Positions 40,099 to 53,600 of a stretch of DNA of 64,000 bases are shown piece by piece. Both the position numbers and the translations under genes were made by a program. Source of the DNA: Whitmania pigra. Lineage: Eukaryota > Annelida > Clitellata > Hirudinida > Haemopidae. The notes under the pieces were generated by a model. That model had not been told where the DNA came from and searched no databases. It saw nothing but the letters and a program-made list of their open reading frames with translations. Where the stretch lies: positions 2,295,001-2,359,000 of the forward strand of contig JAJTWR010000266.1 of NCBI GenBank assembly GCA_021613335.1, written 5' to 3'. Numbering within the stretch: the stretch's first letter is position 1; the number at the start of each line of letters is the position of its first letter.

Positions 40099-43000
40099 GC
40101 TTTGATTGCGTCGATGAATGTTGTTGCCTAGGAGGAGGAGTAGAGGAGCAATCAACCCCCGACAGACCGCCTCAGTTTCATCGTACAACCGCCGATCACC
40201 TTGCAGCCACGAGCCCAGCCGCCTCAGCTGAATTCGAAAGGCCGTTTTCCCCGATGGACCCGAACGAAGATCTCGGACGAGAAAACGACCAGGAAGCCGA
40301 TCGATGCTCCAGTGGACGCACCGAAGACATGGAGATTTCGCACATTCCAAGCGATGTCCCCGATCTGAATCGACAGTACAGGGAGGAGGCAGACAGATCG
40401 TCTGGAATGCTCATAAAGAGGGAAGACTCGACTCCAATTTCTTCTTCTGCCACGACCAGTAGTTATTTTAGCCACAAACTGCACCCGAGTGACCCCAGGT
40501 CTTTATCGAAAGCTTCCAACTTCCACGTGAACAAGATCATCAAGCCAGACCCCGACGATGCCGAAACAACGACCAGCGAGTATGCGTCCGAGGGCAACTA
40601 TCTCGAAAAAGAAGACAACCCGAATAACAGCACGAGCAGAACGGACCAAAAGTTTGATTACTTTTCAAGCAACTTTGCAGATCCAGCCTTCAACAACTCG
40701 AAACACATCCTCGATGGCACTGGCAAGACGACCAGGGGATCTTCTGTCGACTCGTTCTCTCCATCTTTCCAAGGAAAGAGCGCCCTGGCTAAGCTGTCTG
40801 AAATGTTTTCTGGAAAAACCAGAGATCTTAGCTTCAAATCTTACGGCGAGAAACTTTTAGAAAATCAGTCGTCGAAAGGAAGAAAAATGGAAAACTATTT
40901 CCCATTCTCGACGAGCTTTTCCCATGACGACAAGCAGGGCGAGGCGAAAAGTTTAATGTCCGCCACCTCCAGTTCATCAGTCGTCGATCCGGACATGATT
41001 CCCATCAAGTACGAAGGAAACTTCGACGGACAGAATTGTGTCAGGAAGCTCGAGTCGTTAGTGGCTTCCATGAACAAGAGGACAAAGCTGGGCACGACGC
41101 GTCAGAGCGATCTCGCGCGCATGTCCAGCGCTTCTAGTAAAGATAACTTGCAGCATGCCTACGCCACGAACTACCAGGCAAATCAGAGCAAATCGTCGCA
41201 CAATTATTTGTTCCCATTTTCCGTCGAAGCTCTGACCGGCGGCTATCCTAACGACGCACCTCTAGACTTGTCCGTCAAAAAGAAGAAAAGAAGTGAATCT
41301 CGAGTCGACGGCTCTCCTTCGTCAGAGCAGTCGGGCAGCTTGTTGTCGACCAGTTATTCGTACAAGATGCCTTCGCTCTACATAAACGACCACAACTCGG
41401 CCGGTGGTTCGTCTCTGGCAAGTCTCGAGAAAAAGTTCGGCGAGAACTCCAAGATCCTCGATTGGGTCGGCACGAGCACCCGAACGAGCAACATTTTCAG
41501 CAACTTCAGCGAACCCACCGTCGACAAGTCGAGTTCTGCCTACTCGAGTCTGTGCGGGATGATGTTGAACGACTTTGGCATTTCACCTCCTCTCTTGAAG
41601 TCGAGACAGTTCATCGGATCCGGCGATCAGTTCTGCATGAAGCATTCTCCCCAAATGCCTCGGGCGATGAAAGAATCTCATTTTTCCAAAGCTCACAGTC
41701 AGTCTGTGGCCAAAGACAAGGAGTTTCGGTTGTACCCTGTTTTGGGAAATTGGCCAACGAAGCAGAAAGATTCTGCCAGCAGTAGCAGCGGCGGCGGCCT
41801 AAACGCAACGAAAAAACGCTGTGGACCTACGGTCAGTCCAAACTCTCCGAAAAGTTCGGAACCGTGTAGAAACGAAACTGGTTTTAGACTGGTTCGAGGT
41901 CAAGATGCCTGGATGAGGTCGGGATACGAACAGGCTGAGCAAATTTTAAGATGCTTAGAGTGCAACACATCTTTCGATTCTCTGCCGAAGTTAACAGTCC
42001 ACATGATTCAAACCGCGCATTACTTAAATTTGGCCAGACAGGATAAATACCTTCGCGGAAGCGTATCGGGAGACAGTAGTAGGCCAGACTATTTTGTGCC
42101 TCATTCGGCGTCCTTTTCCAGCTCCAGCGAATCGAAGAGTGGTGGAGGAGACAAAGAATCGAACACCGATGCCAAAAAGTCTGCAAGTCCAAAGACCCAA
42201 AGAGGCAGTCCCAGTAGAAGCCCATTTTCTCCAGTGAAATTTATTAAGCAAGAGCCTATGGGTCGTTTTTCGAGTTATACCCCCGAAGACAACAAAGAAT
42301 CAACGATGATTTTGGACAAATCAGACGACAACGAAACGAGTACAAACGAAAACTTCGACAAATCTGTTCGAATTCCACATCTGAAGAAGGTCTCCAGTGC
42401 CGATTCGGACACGTCGAACGAAAGATCTCCTACTTCTGACTCCAAGGATCATACGTCACTGGCTGGCAATCCCTCATTTACCGAGGAAAATTCAACACCT
42501 CCGAAGTTGGAACCGATCCAGGCTCCGTTCGACGGTTACAAACCAAAACATTCTTCACCCGGTGTCTCCAACGCTGTCCGCCAAAACGAGTCGAGTTCAG
42601 CCCTCAAAGCTATGCAAAGTTTCATCAACAGAAGTTTTAGCGGTAAAAGCGCCGGCGTTCACAGCTTCTTGGCCAAGAATTCGCTGGGTTCGAACGCCGA
42701 TAAGTTTCCCGCTGGTGGTTATGTCCAGCCTTCTCCCAAAGTGTCCACTCTGCAGGACGATCAGTCTTCCCGCAGGCTGGTTAAAAGACGTCATCCGGGC
42801 GGTGAGACTTATAAAAGCAACAAGATGCTCAGAGAAGATGTCTCGGACTTGAAAAAGCTCAAGTACAACTACCAGGACATCAGCAACTTCTACTCATCCA
42901 TACTGAGGAACGATTCCATCACCAGTTCGCTCATGTCGAGACTCTCCGAGGTCGTGGCCACGGACAGGAAAGAGAAGGTCAACTCGTCGAAAAACAACGA

Positions 43001-44093
43001 CTCATTCTCTCACTGGGATGGTAGCATGACTGCCACCGAAGCGGAATTCAATGGCCTGCTGGCAGCCCGCATTCAAGGGATGAGTCTGGATTCTTTTCTC
43101 AGATCAGTGGTCGAACACATTGCCAGAGATGGCACGACTTCGACCATGCCACCTTCGGATAAACGTTCAAAATCCAGTAGCTCCGATTCCTCTTCGTCGT
43201 CATCTTCCCCTCCGTTTGACGACAAGTTCTCCACCAAAAGCAGGCCCAACTTGGCACACTCTCTTACTTCTCCTGTCATTCCCGAACGACCATCTCACTC
43301 GCCACTCCAGTCTTTCCCAAAAGAGGATTCCACTCAGAAAAGTGTTTCCTCGCAGAACTCTTCGACGTTTTCTCGAACATCTAACACGCCTAGCGGTACG
43401 AGATCCAAGGCTGTAGTCATTTCGCATTGTCTTTCCAGTGACGTCAAGCGTAACGGGGACAGCGACGAAGAGACCAGGAAGCCCGTACCAGATACCCTTA
43501 TCCTAGTCAATCCGATAATTACGGTCATGTCGAAGGATTCCTCTCAAGTGTCTTCGCCTCCGACGGTCTCGAAGAAGTTTGGCGACCCGGACGCAAAGCC
43601 GATCGAACCTCAGTCAGAAAGTATGCCTCAGAAGGCAGAAAACCGGTGCGAATCGCCGAGGTTTGGCGTTAAAAAGGGTTCACCTTCCAACGGTGGTTCT
43701 CTTTCCTTTCCCACAACTTCGACCAGGAGTGTAGATGCTAAGAGCGCCAATGGGAAATACTTCAATCAAGAGTCGAGTGGACAGGTTAAAGATAATGAGC
43801 CGAAGAAAGCTAAAGAGGAACAGCTCAGATGTCGTAATTGTTCCAAGAGTTTCGTCTCTAAGAGTCAGTATAGAAATCATCTGGACGACTGTCCAGAGAG
43901 CAGTTGGTCCTCGAAGATCACCTCGTCCACGAACTCGTCAGGTCAGCACAAGAGTCTCTTTACCAGTGCCTCTACTGCTCCGACCTGCTCCAATCTCTCC
44001 AAGAAGACCCCACAAGTCGAGGATTCTCATGCCAATAGGTTCCTCAAGTATTACCAGCTTGCAAACGAGCTCAGCGGAAAGAGTAACTGTTGA
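40099..44093 (+). CDS. tsh: Teashirt-like zinc-finger transcription factor, large coding exon
   Basis: Nuclear DNA-binding repressor of the Teashirt family, which acts in body and appendage patterning. The frame is open from a good acceptor (AG at 40097-40098) for 52 codons before the first ATG at 40254; from that ATG it runs 1279 codons. Entry in mid-codon fits the teashirt structure of a tiny first coding exon plus one giant exon. Counting from M40254: three SUMO consensus sites IKRE (54-57), IKYE (251-254) and IKQE (664-667); a CtBP motif PLDLS (336-340) followed by KKKKR; one Teashirt-type finger C567-x2-C570-x12-H583-x5-H589 with the family signature LRCLECNTSFDSL; and a C-terminal C2HC finger C1193, C1196, H1209, C1213. 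The rest is Ser/Lys-rich and disordered. Other Teashirts have several such fingers; no homeodomain is seen. Family assignment rests mainly on the finger and PLDLS. Confidence 0.82.
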
Positions 44094-45712
44094 AGAAGAA
44101 CTATTTTTCCTCGGCGGATGTGTACTATTTTTGTTACCTTACTTATGCCAGTCAGTATATTAAACTTGATCCAGTCTATGCTTAAGATTGTTACTAGGTG
44201 TCTCTCTTCCAGGTTGTTGTTATTGTTGTTCTGTTTGTTGTTGTTGTTTTTTTTTACTCGAAGTCACTTCGAAATACGGAATGAGTGCGCGACGCTTAAT
44301 GCTTCAGAATTGGCCGGCATTTGGCAGTCATGTCTCCAAGTCAGACTGAGTTAAATTAGCACCTCAAACTGGAGTCGAGTTTAAGCTTTAATTTTCTTTC
44401 GGCCTTTTATTTATTCATTCGTTAACTTATCTCCGGCGAATGTGCCAGGACGTGTGCTCTTCCAGATGGATGTATGCGTGGAACTTGTCTCGAGTGCGTT
44501 TGCATAATTCAGATCATTGTCTTTGCACCGCGTTTTCTCCAAACCGTTTTCAAGACGCGATGTACTTTGCCGACCGGATCGATTCTAGTGCGAACTTATT
44601 CGTCTGTCGAGATTGAGCTTATTTCCCGCCAGAGGACTCTTCCGACGTCTGATCTCAAAGATCCTCGCGCCTCCGGGTCCAGTGGTTCCGATATTCTTCC
44701 GCGCCTGCAACTTCAGTCAGCGTTTATCGTGCGTGTTTTATTAAACCGTTGAAATGTTCGTTGTTACGTTGTTACGTTGTTACTCGCGTTCCTGAATCTC
44801 CCGATTTGTCAGTCTGATCTTGTTGGCCACAAATTATCTTCATCTGCTCCATCCCGGACTGATGTCCTTTTCTTTGTCCCTGCTTCTCTAATGACTCCTG
44901 ATTTATAAGCGAGCGAGCCTCCAGTTTAAACTTGATCAGATCTCGCACTAGGTGCTCGTTCTAACGAATGTAACAACAGCAACTTTTGTTTGTTTGTTTG
45001 TTTATCGATTTGTTTTAAAGGAAAGTCGTTCCATGTTTCTCGTCCACGAGGATATACTCTTCCAGGCGTTTCGAAGCAGATGCCTGTAGTAGCAATCGCC
45101 AGCTTCCTCCGCTCCTTGCCACCTCCGTGCAGTCCGTGAGGTTCTCGGTGGAAAGAAATGGCCGAGGAACTTTTCCATCTCGCGTGGATGGTTTCCAGCG
45201 GTTGTTAGTTATTACTTCCTGTACGTATACGACCTTCGACTCTGAAGCAGACGAATCTAAATGGTCTCATCTATCATGTCCTCAAACATCATCCTCATCG
45301 TCATCATCGTCATCAAACATCATCACCATCGTCATCATCGTCGTCGTCGATGTTGTTGCTCTTGTTGTTGATATTTCTTATGGCTTGATCATCGCCACGA
45401 CTTGTGTAACCATCCGTGAACTTGGCACCGGCCAGTCAGACCGGGTGATTTTCAGCCAGGTGACCAGGTGAAGACCATGGAGTCGTTCCGAGGGCTTATT
45501 GCGTGTGATTCCATGTTTCGTAGCCTTTGTGATTATCTCTCTCACCTTTCAACCCTGCGTTCATTGGCTGCCAGGTGCAAAATGCTAGAGGTCTTTGTAA
45601 GAGTTTCAATCACCAGCGTATCTTGTTTCTGTAGATTATTATAATAACAATAATAATCATGAGGATGATGATGATAATGATGATGGTAATAATAATAATA
45701 ACAGGAGTTGCT
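44094..45712. other. 3' flank of the Teashirt-like gene, no further gene seen
   Basis: An ATTAAA at 44159-44164 is the first weak poly(A) signal after the stop. GTT runs lie at about 44215-44248. Nothing else coding is recognised. Confidence 0.45.
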
Positions 45713-45714
45713 GA

Positions 45715-45793
<79 letters not shown>

Positions 45794-45804
45794 AGAAGAA
45801 TGAC

Positions 45805-45837
<33 letters not shown>

Positions 45838-45895
45838 TATAAGAAGAATGGCTGTTATTACTATTATTATTATTATTATGGTTATGATACTAATA
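45713..45895. repeat. (ATT)n array with an internal duplication
   Basis: A long ATT array. The block ATAAGAAGAATG(A/G)CTGTTATTA occurs twice near its right end (45791 and 45839). Confidence 0.92.
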
Positions 45896-48327
45896 ATATT
45901 AGTTACCGTTGTTGTTGAGGTTGTTATAAGTTTATTATTACGACATTAATGTCCTTCATCATTGCATCCTGGCGTCTGCCATCCTTGCATAGTCTTAGAA
46001 TGTTCTTTTTGGACCAGCACCGGGGAGGCCTATTGTATAGTTCACGATCGGCATGCGGTTAGTGAGATGCTATTTTTATTCCCTACCTGTGTTTGTGCGT
46101 TTGTTTGTTTGTTTGTGTGCGTGTGTGCGTGTGTGCGTGTGTGCGAGGCCTGGAGAGACAAAATAGACTTGTTGCTTTGTCATACGTCTGGCGTGTATAA
46201 CTTTCATTCCAATAAAATATCTCTCACTCTCTGGTCGAGCTTTTAATTTAGTTTTGGTTTAGTTTTTTTTAGGTTTCGAGGGCTCAGGGACTCTGCCCAG
46301 GGGAAAAATTGGGTGGGGTTAAGATGATCTCTTACCCCTTATCCCCTCGACGCCACCACTCCTTCTCCAAGGCAACGGAAAGATGATTTCTGTTTAATTA
46401 TCCGGCAATTTTCTGCCGTCAACTCGTTCCTTTTCGTCAGGCAGTGGAAAAGTGGTTGTGACAGGTGCGAGTTTTCTTGAATAATTTTCTGCGAATCTGA
46501 CGAACGTGAAAGATTGAAAAGCAATCCCTTCCAAGTGAACGGAAGCGGATTCAGATTATGTTGACGTAAGCCGTCACGTGACGACTATCCTTGAGTGACG
46601 TCTCAACGTAATGGCACATCTCGCATGTCACCGGCACAGTCAGGGGTTGCTCTTGTTTGATGTTTGCTTCTCACGTCTTTCTCTCCCTTCTCTCATTCTT
46701 CATATCTTCCCTCCTTTGGATACACTCGTCTGCCCTTGTCTTTCTTCATTCGTTCTCTGTCCGTTCGCTCAGTCCATCCATCAATCTCTCTTTGAAGAGT
46801 CCATAATATTTCCACCAGCAACTTTCGGCGTTTCCTCAGCGATGAACTCGAGTTCAGGGACAGCTTGGGGTCATCTACGGCTAGGTCAAAGGTTGCTATT
46901 ATCGAGTGTGCTTGGTTCGTATTTTGAGATTATGGAAAGTATTCTAATCTGGCACGGGTTTGAAATTAACGATTACCCGACATAATTCGAGGGATGAATA
47001 TGATAAATAAGAGTTAATACTTTAAAAAAAATAAATAAATAAAATAAATAAAAAGATTCCTTTTGCTTTCCGCGCCATTTAATTACCCCGACCGAATGCA
47101 CCTAATGATTTTTATTGCACTTTTTAACGATTCGCCCATTTTTCTCGTAACAAAGAAGAGTGCCTTAGAGAAGATGGCCTGCCTCACGGGGGCGCGTATC
47201 TTTCAATGGCTGGCAGCATATTGCATTTTGTGGGGACTTTCAATTGCCACAGGGAGGTTAGTGGGGAGCCGTTAACGCGTCTTACAGGAGAGAGCAGATT
47301 GGGTCGTACGTTCAACAATATTGCGCCTTTATCGCTGGCTAGATGGATAAATGCGTCGATAGTGCACCTTTACGCATTAGCCGGCCGGCACTTCCAACCT
47401 AAATCAAACGGGCCGATCGTATGACTGTGCCGTCCTGGGAGAAAGGAAAAGAAAACGGAGAAAAGGAGAATTCTCCATGACGACGGTCTTATGGAGCAGT
47501 TTTCCGCCTCCGTGTTCCGCCGAGAAGATCACGTGATCGTCCCATTCCGGAATCATCCCAGCGTCAAATTGCGATTGCAATGAAATTTTCATCTAAAATA
47601 ACAAAAACAAAACCGAAGGAAAGAGAAAAACAGAAAAAAAAAACGCTAGCGAGCGAAAGCTTTAATAAAAACGTACCCTTAAGCAAACACCATTGCCGGC
47701 CGATAATGACGGTTACGATGATGATTATCATGGTGATGACGACGACGGTTATGATGATTATGACGTTGAGGACGATGCTGATGATGATGATGATGATGAT
47801 GATGACGACTGTTCTGGCGATGACACGGAAGAGGATGTGACGTCAGCGTAATGACGGCCTGGAGTGACGTTTCTATACGATGAAGCGTTCCTTGTTGATG
47901 ACGTTGACATGGCGAGGATGATGACAGCGACAATCACGGTGACGGAGACAGGAACTCCAGCGACACGGAGGAGTCGGTCGAAGTTTATTTCGTCAGTCCG
48001 TGGAAGGCGAATGTTTGCATCCAAATGGCAGGATCCACGGATATAGGGGTGGATGCACCGCAAAGTAGGCAAGGTAACGAAACGGAAAGGCGGGAATTTT
48101 AAAACACCGAGGAGTGATCAATCATGCGAGGTTTGAATGATGGATGGTCGAATTAAATGCATAAGAAGATCTGGCAACATTAGCGTCTGATTGATTGGTC
48201 TCTTTGATTGATTCTGGAAGGTCGCAAATTGACCGATTGATGGAGCCTCGCTAGATTGCATGTCTGATGCCTGGTATATATATATATAAATTTTTTTTTC
48301 TAGAATGCTTTGAGTGTTTTCCGTTTT
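45896..48327. other. Gene-free stretch
   Basis: Contains a TG-rich microsatellite at about 46090-46144 and a GAT/GAC-rich patch at about 47720-47815. No domain-bearing open frame is visible on either strand. Confidence 0.5.
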
Positions 48328-48331
48328 AATG

Positions 48332-48394
<63 letters not shown>

Positions 48395-48606
48395 TTTTTA
48401 TTTTAATAATGATAACGATAATGATAGTGATAATGATCATTATTATCGTCATAATCGTCATCATCATTATTATCATTATCATCATCGTCATCATTATCAT
48501 TATCATTGGGATGTGATAATGATAAAATAATGATAATCAAAATTATAATGATGTTGATGATGATAATAATAATAATATAATAATAATAATAAATAATAAT
48601 AATAAT

Positions 48607-48650
<44 letters not shown>

Positions 48651-49010
48651 TAATAATAATAATAAAAACATTATTAATAGCCATCACCATCTATAGTTTC
48701 AGCAATTTCATCATCGTCATCGTCATCATCAGCATCATTTGGATGTGATAATGAAAATATTATTATTATTATTATTAATATTAATATTATTATTTTTATT
48801 ATTAATCTTATTTTATTATTAATATTAATATTATTATTTATAATAACAATAAAAATATTAATAATGTTAATATTAATATTAATATTAATATTATTATTTA
48901 TAATAACAATAAAAATATTAATAATGTTAATATTAATATTATTATTTATAATAACAGTAAAAATATTAATAATGGCCGTCATCATCTATAGTTTCAGCAA
49001 TTTCGACCAT
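48328..49010. repeat. Composite AAT-repeat block with repeated modules
   Basis: (AAT)n arrays at 48328-48393 and 48560-48665. The phrase GGATGTGATAATGA recurs near 48509 and 48740, and CATCTATAGTTTCAGCAATTTC recurs near 48688 and 48983 (20 of its bases quoted or fewer are identical at each end). Between 48800 and 48975, a unit of roughly 60 bp containing TTATTTATAATAACA(A/G)TAAAAATATT is present three times. The block has grown by nested tandem duplication. Confidence 0.8.
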
Positions 49011-50199
49011 CTCACATTAGCACTTCTCAGACAACCGATGAAACTCAAACCAAAAATTGCAGAAAACCTCAAACACCCAATTTCGACCACCCAATCCTTT
49101 CCACGGTGGGAAATCTTGGGTGGATGGGTGGATGGGGGGGAATGAAACGTGGTGACGGCCAACTCGGGAAGCAGGCGAGCCACGTTGATAATGCAGGCGA
49201 GCGTCGGCACATGATCGGTCGGACATAAAACAAACCCGGCATATGCGCGGTGAGCCGTGCATCCATTCATGCGAGCGCATTTTCGACAATACACGGACAT
49301 GTATTTACGACTGTCGAGTATATTAAACGTCACAAATCACCGGACAGTCTAATGGACGAAGCATAATGTAATCTGGCGAGGCTCGGTTTCTACGACCCCC
49401 TACGTTCGTCCCGCGGTCCTTCTGTTTTTCCTTGCCGGACCCCGTCTCAATCGTCGCTTGTCCGTTTATTTCGAAGATCGTGGCGCGTCAGGTCGTAAAT
49501 TCCCCAGCAACTTCTCATGTAGATCATCGTTATTATGCGCTGAGGTCTATTTTATTAATGTGTCTTTACGGCCTTTTCTGTAATTAAGTTGGGCAGGATT
49601 TATGCACGATCTTGATGAGCTATCAGCACCAGCCGTAAACTTCCCGAGCACGGCCGAGAAAGACTTTTTCAACTCACGGACGGACTAATTTTCAATTTTA
49701 TGTGCCTCTCAGAACTGAAAGAGGAAAGTCTTTTGTAGGAAGCTGGGGGCCTCAAAATTACACCACCATAAACATCCGGGCAATCTTCTGGCGCCTAACA
49801 GAAACGTGTCATTCGTTATTTGTGTTTTAAAAGGTGAAGTTTATTGCCTGTAGGGAAAGAAGTCCAGTCTGGAAACATGACTTACAAGGGAGGAAGACAG
49901 TTATGACCATAAAGAACATTCTTAGCTCCTCTTCCCGGTCATAAACAAAGCAAAAGTTGGTTCATTAAAATTTGCTGGACCTGCCATTGCTTGGATTGTT
50001 TATGCGCGGTTTATTTTAAAGTCTGTTGGTGATATGTTTTATTGGAGCACTAAATTCATTAAGTCCACTCATGCCCGCCGGTTCACTTGGAACTCTTCCA
50101 TGTCGAATCTTCGACTTCCCCCGGAGCGATGGACATCAATTCTTTCTGGGAGTCGAACTCAGTAACTCCCTTCCAATGAAGAAGGATGACCGAAGGTAG
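49011..50199. other. Gene-free stretch
   Basis: No gene is recognised. An imperfect hairpin of CCACCCAA-type arms lies near 49088-49126. Confidence 0.45.
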
Positions 50200-50670
50200 A
50201 GAGAGGTCACTGACGGAGTGATTGGACAAGCGAAGTCATTCGAGGTACTTTGAACTGCAGTCACACTGCTCTCGAGTCAGTCCAAAGATCCCGAGTTCGA
50301 AACCAGTCTGATATCTTAAAAGAAATTGACTCAAATAACTCAGCCGGGGAATGCATCTGAAAATTACCGGTGCCTCCTATAATTCTGCTGCCACGTAACA
50401 ACACGGCCCCATAAATCTGACGTCACAGGGCCGGGCCGGAGGCGTTGTGTTCGAATCTCGGTGATGGACTGAAATCTTTCAGGGAACAGGTGGCTGGCGA
50501 GAGACCTCCCCCTTCCTTCCACTAATTCCTGTCTGCCTCATTGTTTTTTGTTTTTTATTTTTTTTGAGGGGGGCACTCGCATGGCTTGTTTTATGGGCCT
50601 CGGTGTGATGGGCCCATCCCCACTGTTGCTCTGGAAGCATCTATAGGAGTGAGTTGCAGCGGACTGGAAA
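50200..50670 (+). mobile_element. Cluster of degenerate tRNA-like (Pol III) repeat elements
   Basis: Two B-box-like strings, GAGTTCGAAACC (50293-50304) and GTGTTCGAATCTC (50447-50459), lie 150 bp apart. The first follows a segment resembling the variable arm and T arm of a Leu/Ser-type tRNA. The second is followed by a GC-rich body ending near an A-rich run at 50668. Two nested or adjacent SINE fragments are likely. Boundaries are uncertain, and neither is an intact tRNA. Confidence 0.5.
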
Positions 50671-53600
50671 AAAAAGAGTAGAAAATTCTTCCACCTCCGA
50701 AAATACAATCGGATCAAACTCTGAACGATTTAATGAACGAACAATTATTTCCAGCTCCTCCAGAAACTCTTGCAGTTGCTAAAAAGGTGTGAGATGCTCG
50801 ACGTACGTGAACGGATGAGCGCACTCGCGTGCGTGCAAAAAAGCGTCGGCGGCCTGTGGATGTGTGAATGTGCTCTGGTGCGAAAGTGTTCGAGGCTTTA
50901 TACCGGCAAGATCGTAAAGCACGCCTGGCTGTCAGTGGAAACAAAGTGACTTAATACGAGCTCTCGGTCAATCTTTCTTTCCACATTTACACATTATGCA
51001 CGGACCCGCCCCCCTCATAACTCCATCCTGCTATGTTAATGCCGTCATTACTGCATTATTCATTGACCTCATTAATTATTCATGAACTCGTGTCGTGTTG
51101 ATCTTTACGGCGTTGGAACGTCGAGGCGATGGCTGACTTTTTTGAGTTTTATTCTTTGAACTTTGAAAGTTTATTTCGATTCCAATATAAAAATTTATAT
51201 ATAAAATATAATTTAAATAATTTATTTTTTACACTGGAATTAATTGGTTCAAAGTGTCTTTCTCTCTTTTGTTATTTTTTTATGAATAATTAAGAGTTTA
51301 TCAAATCTCGTGTCTTAAAGTTGTCTCCTCCGGCACAGTTGAGCTCCAACGGAATCCGAATTTATGGAGTTGAGATCTGGATTCCACGGCACACTGAGTC
51401 AGTTCCACACGTTTGAATACTTTAAAGGAGGTCTTCCTTAACTTTTTTTTTGTCAAAGTGTTCGATTCCAATATTTAGTGACCCACTAAACATAACAAAA
51501 CAAATCAATTATTCAACTCTAATTAGCTCTTTCATGGCTACAACCCTTTTCAGAGTCAAGGTCGAGAACGTGGTCTGGAATTAATTAGGAATCATGGCAG
51601 GTAGTAATTATTAATTATGATGATTATGGTAATTAACTGGTAATTATGCGTTCATTAATAGAGCGGTACCGATGGAGGGAATCAAAGGAATCAGCGATTC
51701 CTGGCTGATGCTTTGTTTATGCAGCGGAGTTTCTGAGCGGAAACCGATCCGGCTCATTAATAATATTCCTGCATCTCAATAAACAACCGAATAAATATGC
51801 AGCTCACGCTATGGGTTTTTTTTATATACGTTATCATTAATTATTTATCATCATTAATATTGTTATCATCGTCACCGTTGTCATCATCGTCGTCGTCGTC
51901 ATCGTTATATTTAAAATGGTTTTAAACTTTTAACATAAAATTCAATCGACTTCACGACGCATTAAAAGTTCTCGAGCGACATTTCTGTTTTAATTGTTCA
52001 AATGTTTTTAAAGCATTTTTCTTCCTTCTTCGTTTAAGCGTCAAACGGCGATGATTTTTTGAACTGGACGATGACGTCACACATCCGATGACGTCAGACA
52101 TGACTGCTCCAACTTTCCTGTCTATGGTGCGCCACTTTCGCTTGAACTTTTCCGTCCACGGCCTGCCATTTTCCACCTCCTCCTCCTCCACCTCCTCTTC
52201 TTCGACAAAGAAAAATTTAATTTACTAGCGAAGCTGCCCAGGAAGCGACTCACCAAGTTTTATAGGAAGCTCTCTCAAAGAATTCATTAGCATTTTTAGC
52301 CTCTTGAAAATGGGAGCCTGTAATTTAGGTCTTTGGCGCGTGTAAATTTGAGGGAGCTCCTAAAAAAAGTTCACGCGCCAAGAGCATTATCATGGCATTG
52401 AGCGGCGCATTGTTTATGAAGGCGGTCCGAAATATGGCCGTAACAATTCCGATATGTATATTACCGGGACGACGTCGTAAATATGTTCCGAGCCTCTATG
52501 GGAGACCATCTATGTATGAAAGATGTATCTTTCCTTCTTTGTGCTTTCTCCTCATTGCATCTGAAGCCATCCATGGGATCGAGAGGAAGAAGATTTCTCG
52601 AAGACATTCCAGATTTACCCGGGGAGACTGGGTATAGATCCTGTGTATGGCACGGGGTGGACATAAAGACATGAAAGAATTATTGAATGGGTAATACGTA
52701 CAGCTTAGGTCAGTCGACGTCTTAATCAAGAGCGATGCTACGGAGATGATCTAGGACGAGTATTCCATTAGGAATGGTCTGACATAAACGAAAGGGAGCT
52801 CGTTAGCGCATTCCCGCCAACGTCGAGCAGACGACAACCCGACGAGCGGCGTCTCTAGACTTGAACATCTCAGTCGGTCGCACAAAACGACACAAGCCGC
52901 TAGAAAAATCTAAAAGCAAAAGCAATCGGGAGAGACGTAATATATGTTTATGGCAGCGGCTGAGCATTTCATAGCTCCGGCACAATATACCGCCATAAAT
53001 ATTGCACGGTATAAAGACTGCCGGCGAATGGGAGCGTTCGGCCGGCACTGCAACAACTTCAAAACTTCAGATGCAAGCAAGAATTGATGGCTCTGGGAGT
53101 CGATCGAACTCTAAAACACCTTCACAGACGCGTCCAACAATGGCGGGACTTAATTGAGCGCCTGAAAATTTAATCACTTTCTTGCGACTTATTTGCGATC
53201 ATCGGAAGTTCAGCCGGGTTATGCTAGTGAAGGATCCTCGTTATTTTTGATGACCAGTCGGAGATGTTTACGAGACGACGCTGGCGCCCGTTCAGCGCCC
53301 CAGTGTCCCGCGGTCCGAGCGCAGTAAGAACGGATCGTCCTGGTAGGTTAAAGTCGATTCAAAGTAGGATGTCTGGAGTCTGGAATGTTTATGTCCCTCT
53401 GGAGACGAGAGAATGCGCCATGAAGTTTTAAAACCGACGAAACACGACGGAAGCTCCGAACGCTCGCACACGCGCAGACGCAGGCGCAACCGCATGAGCC
53501 CACTTGACAGATTTATAAGGACTTCCGGATGATTTAGCCCGGCACTGCATGATGGCGATGTTGATGATGTAGCCCGAACAACATCAGCGACATCTATTAC

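Noticed and set aside
41462..43427. Many frames on both strands inside the Teashirt-like exon
   Set aside because: Shadows of the 1279-codon frame.
45127..45471. 114-codon plus-strand frame after the Teashirt-like gene
   Set aside because: Its centre is a translated ATC repeat and the rest has no recognisable feature.
52803..53048. 81-codon minus-strand frame with a Leu run
   Set aside because: Isolated, without motif or splice context.
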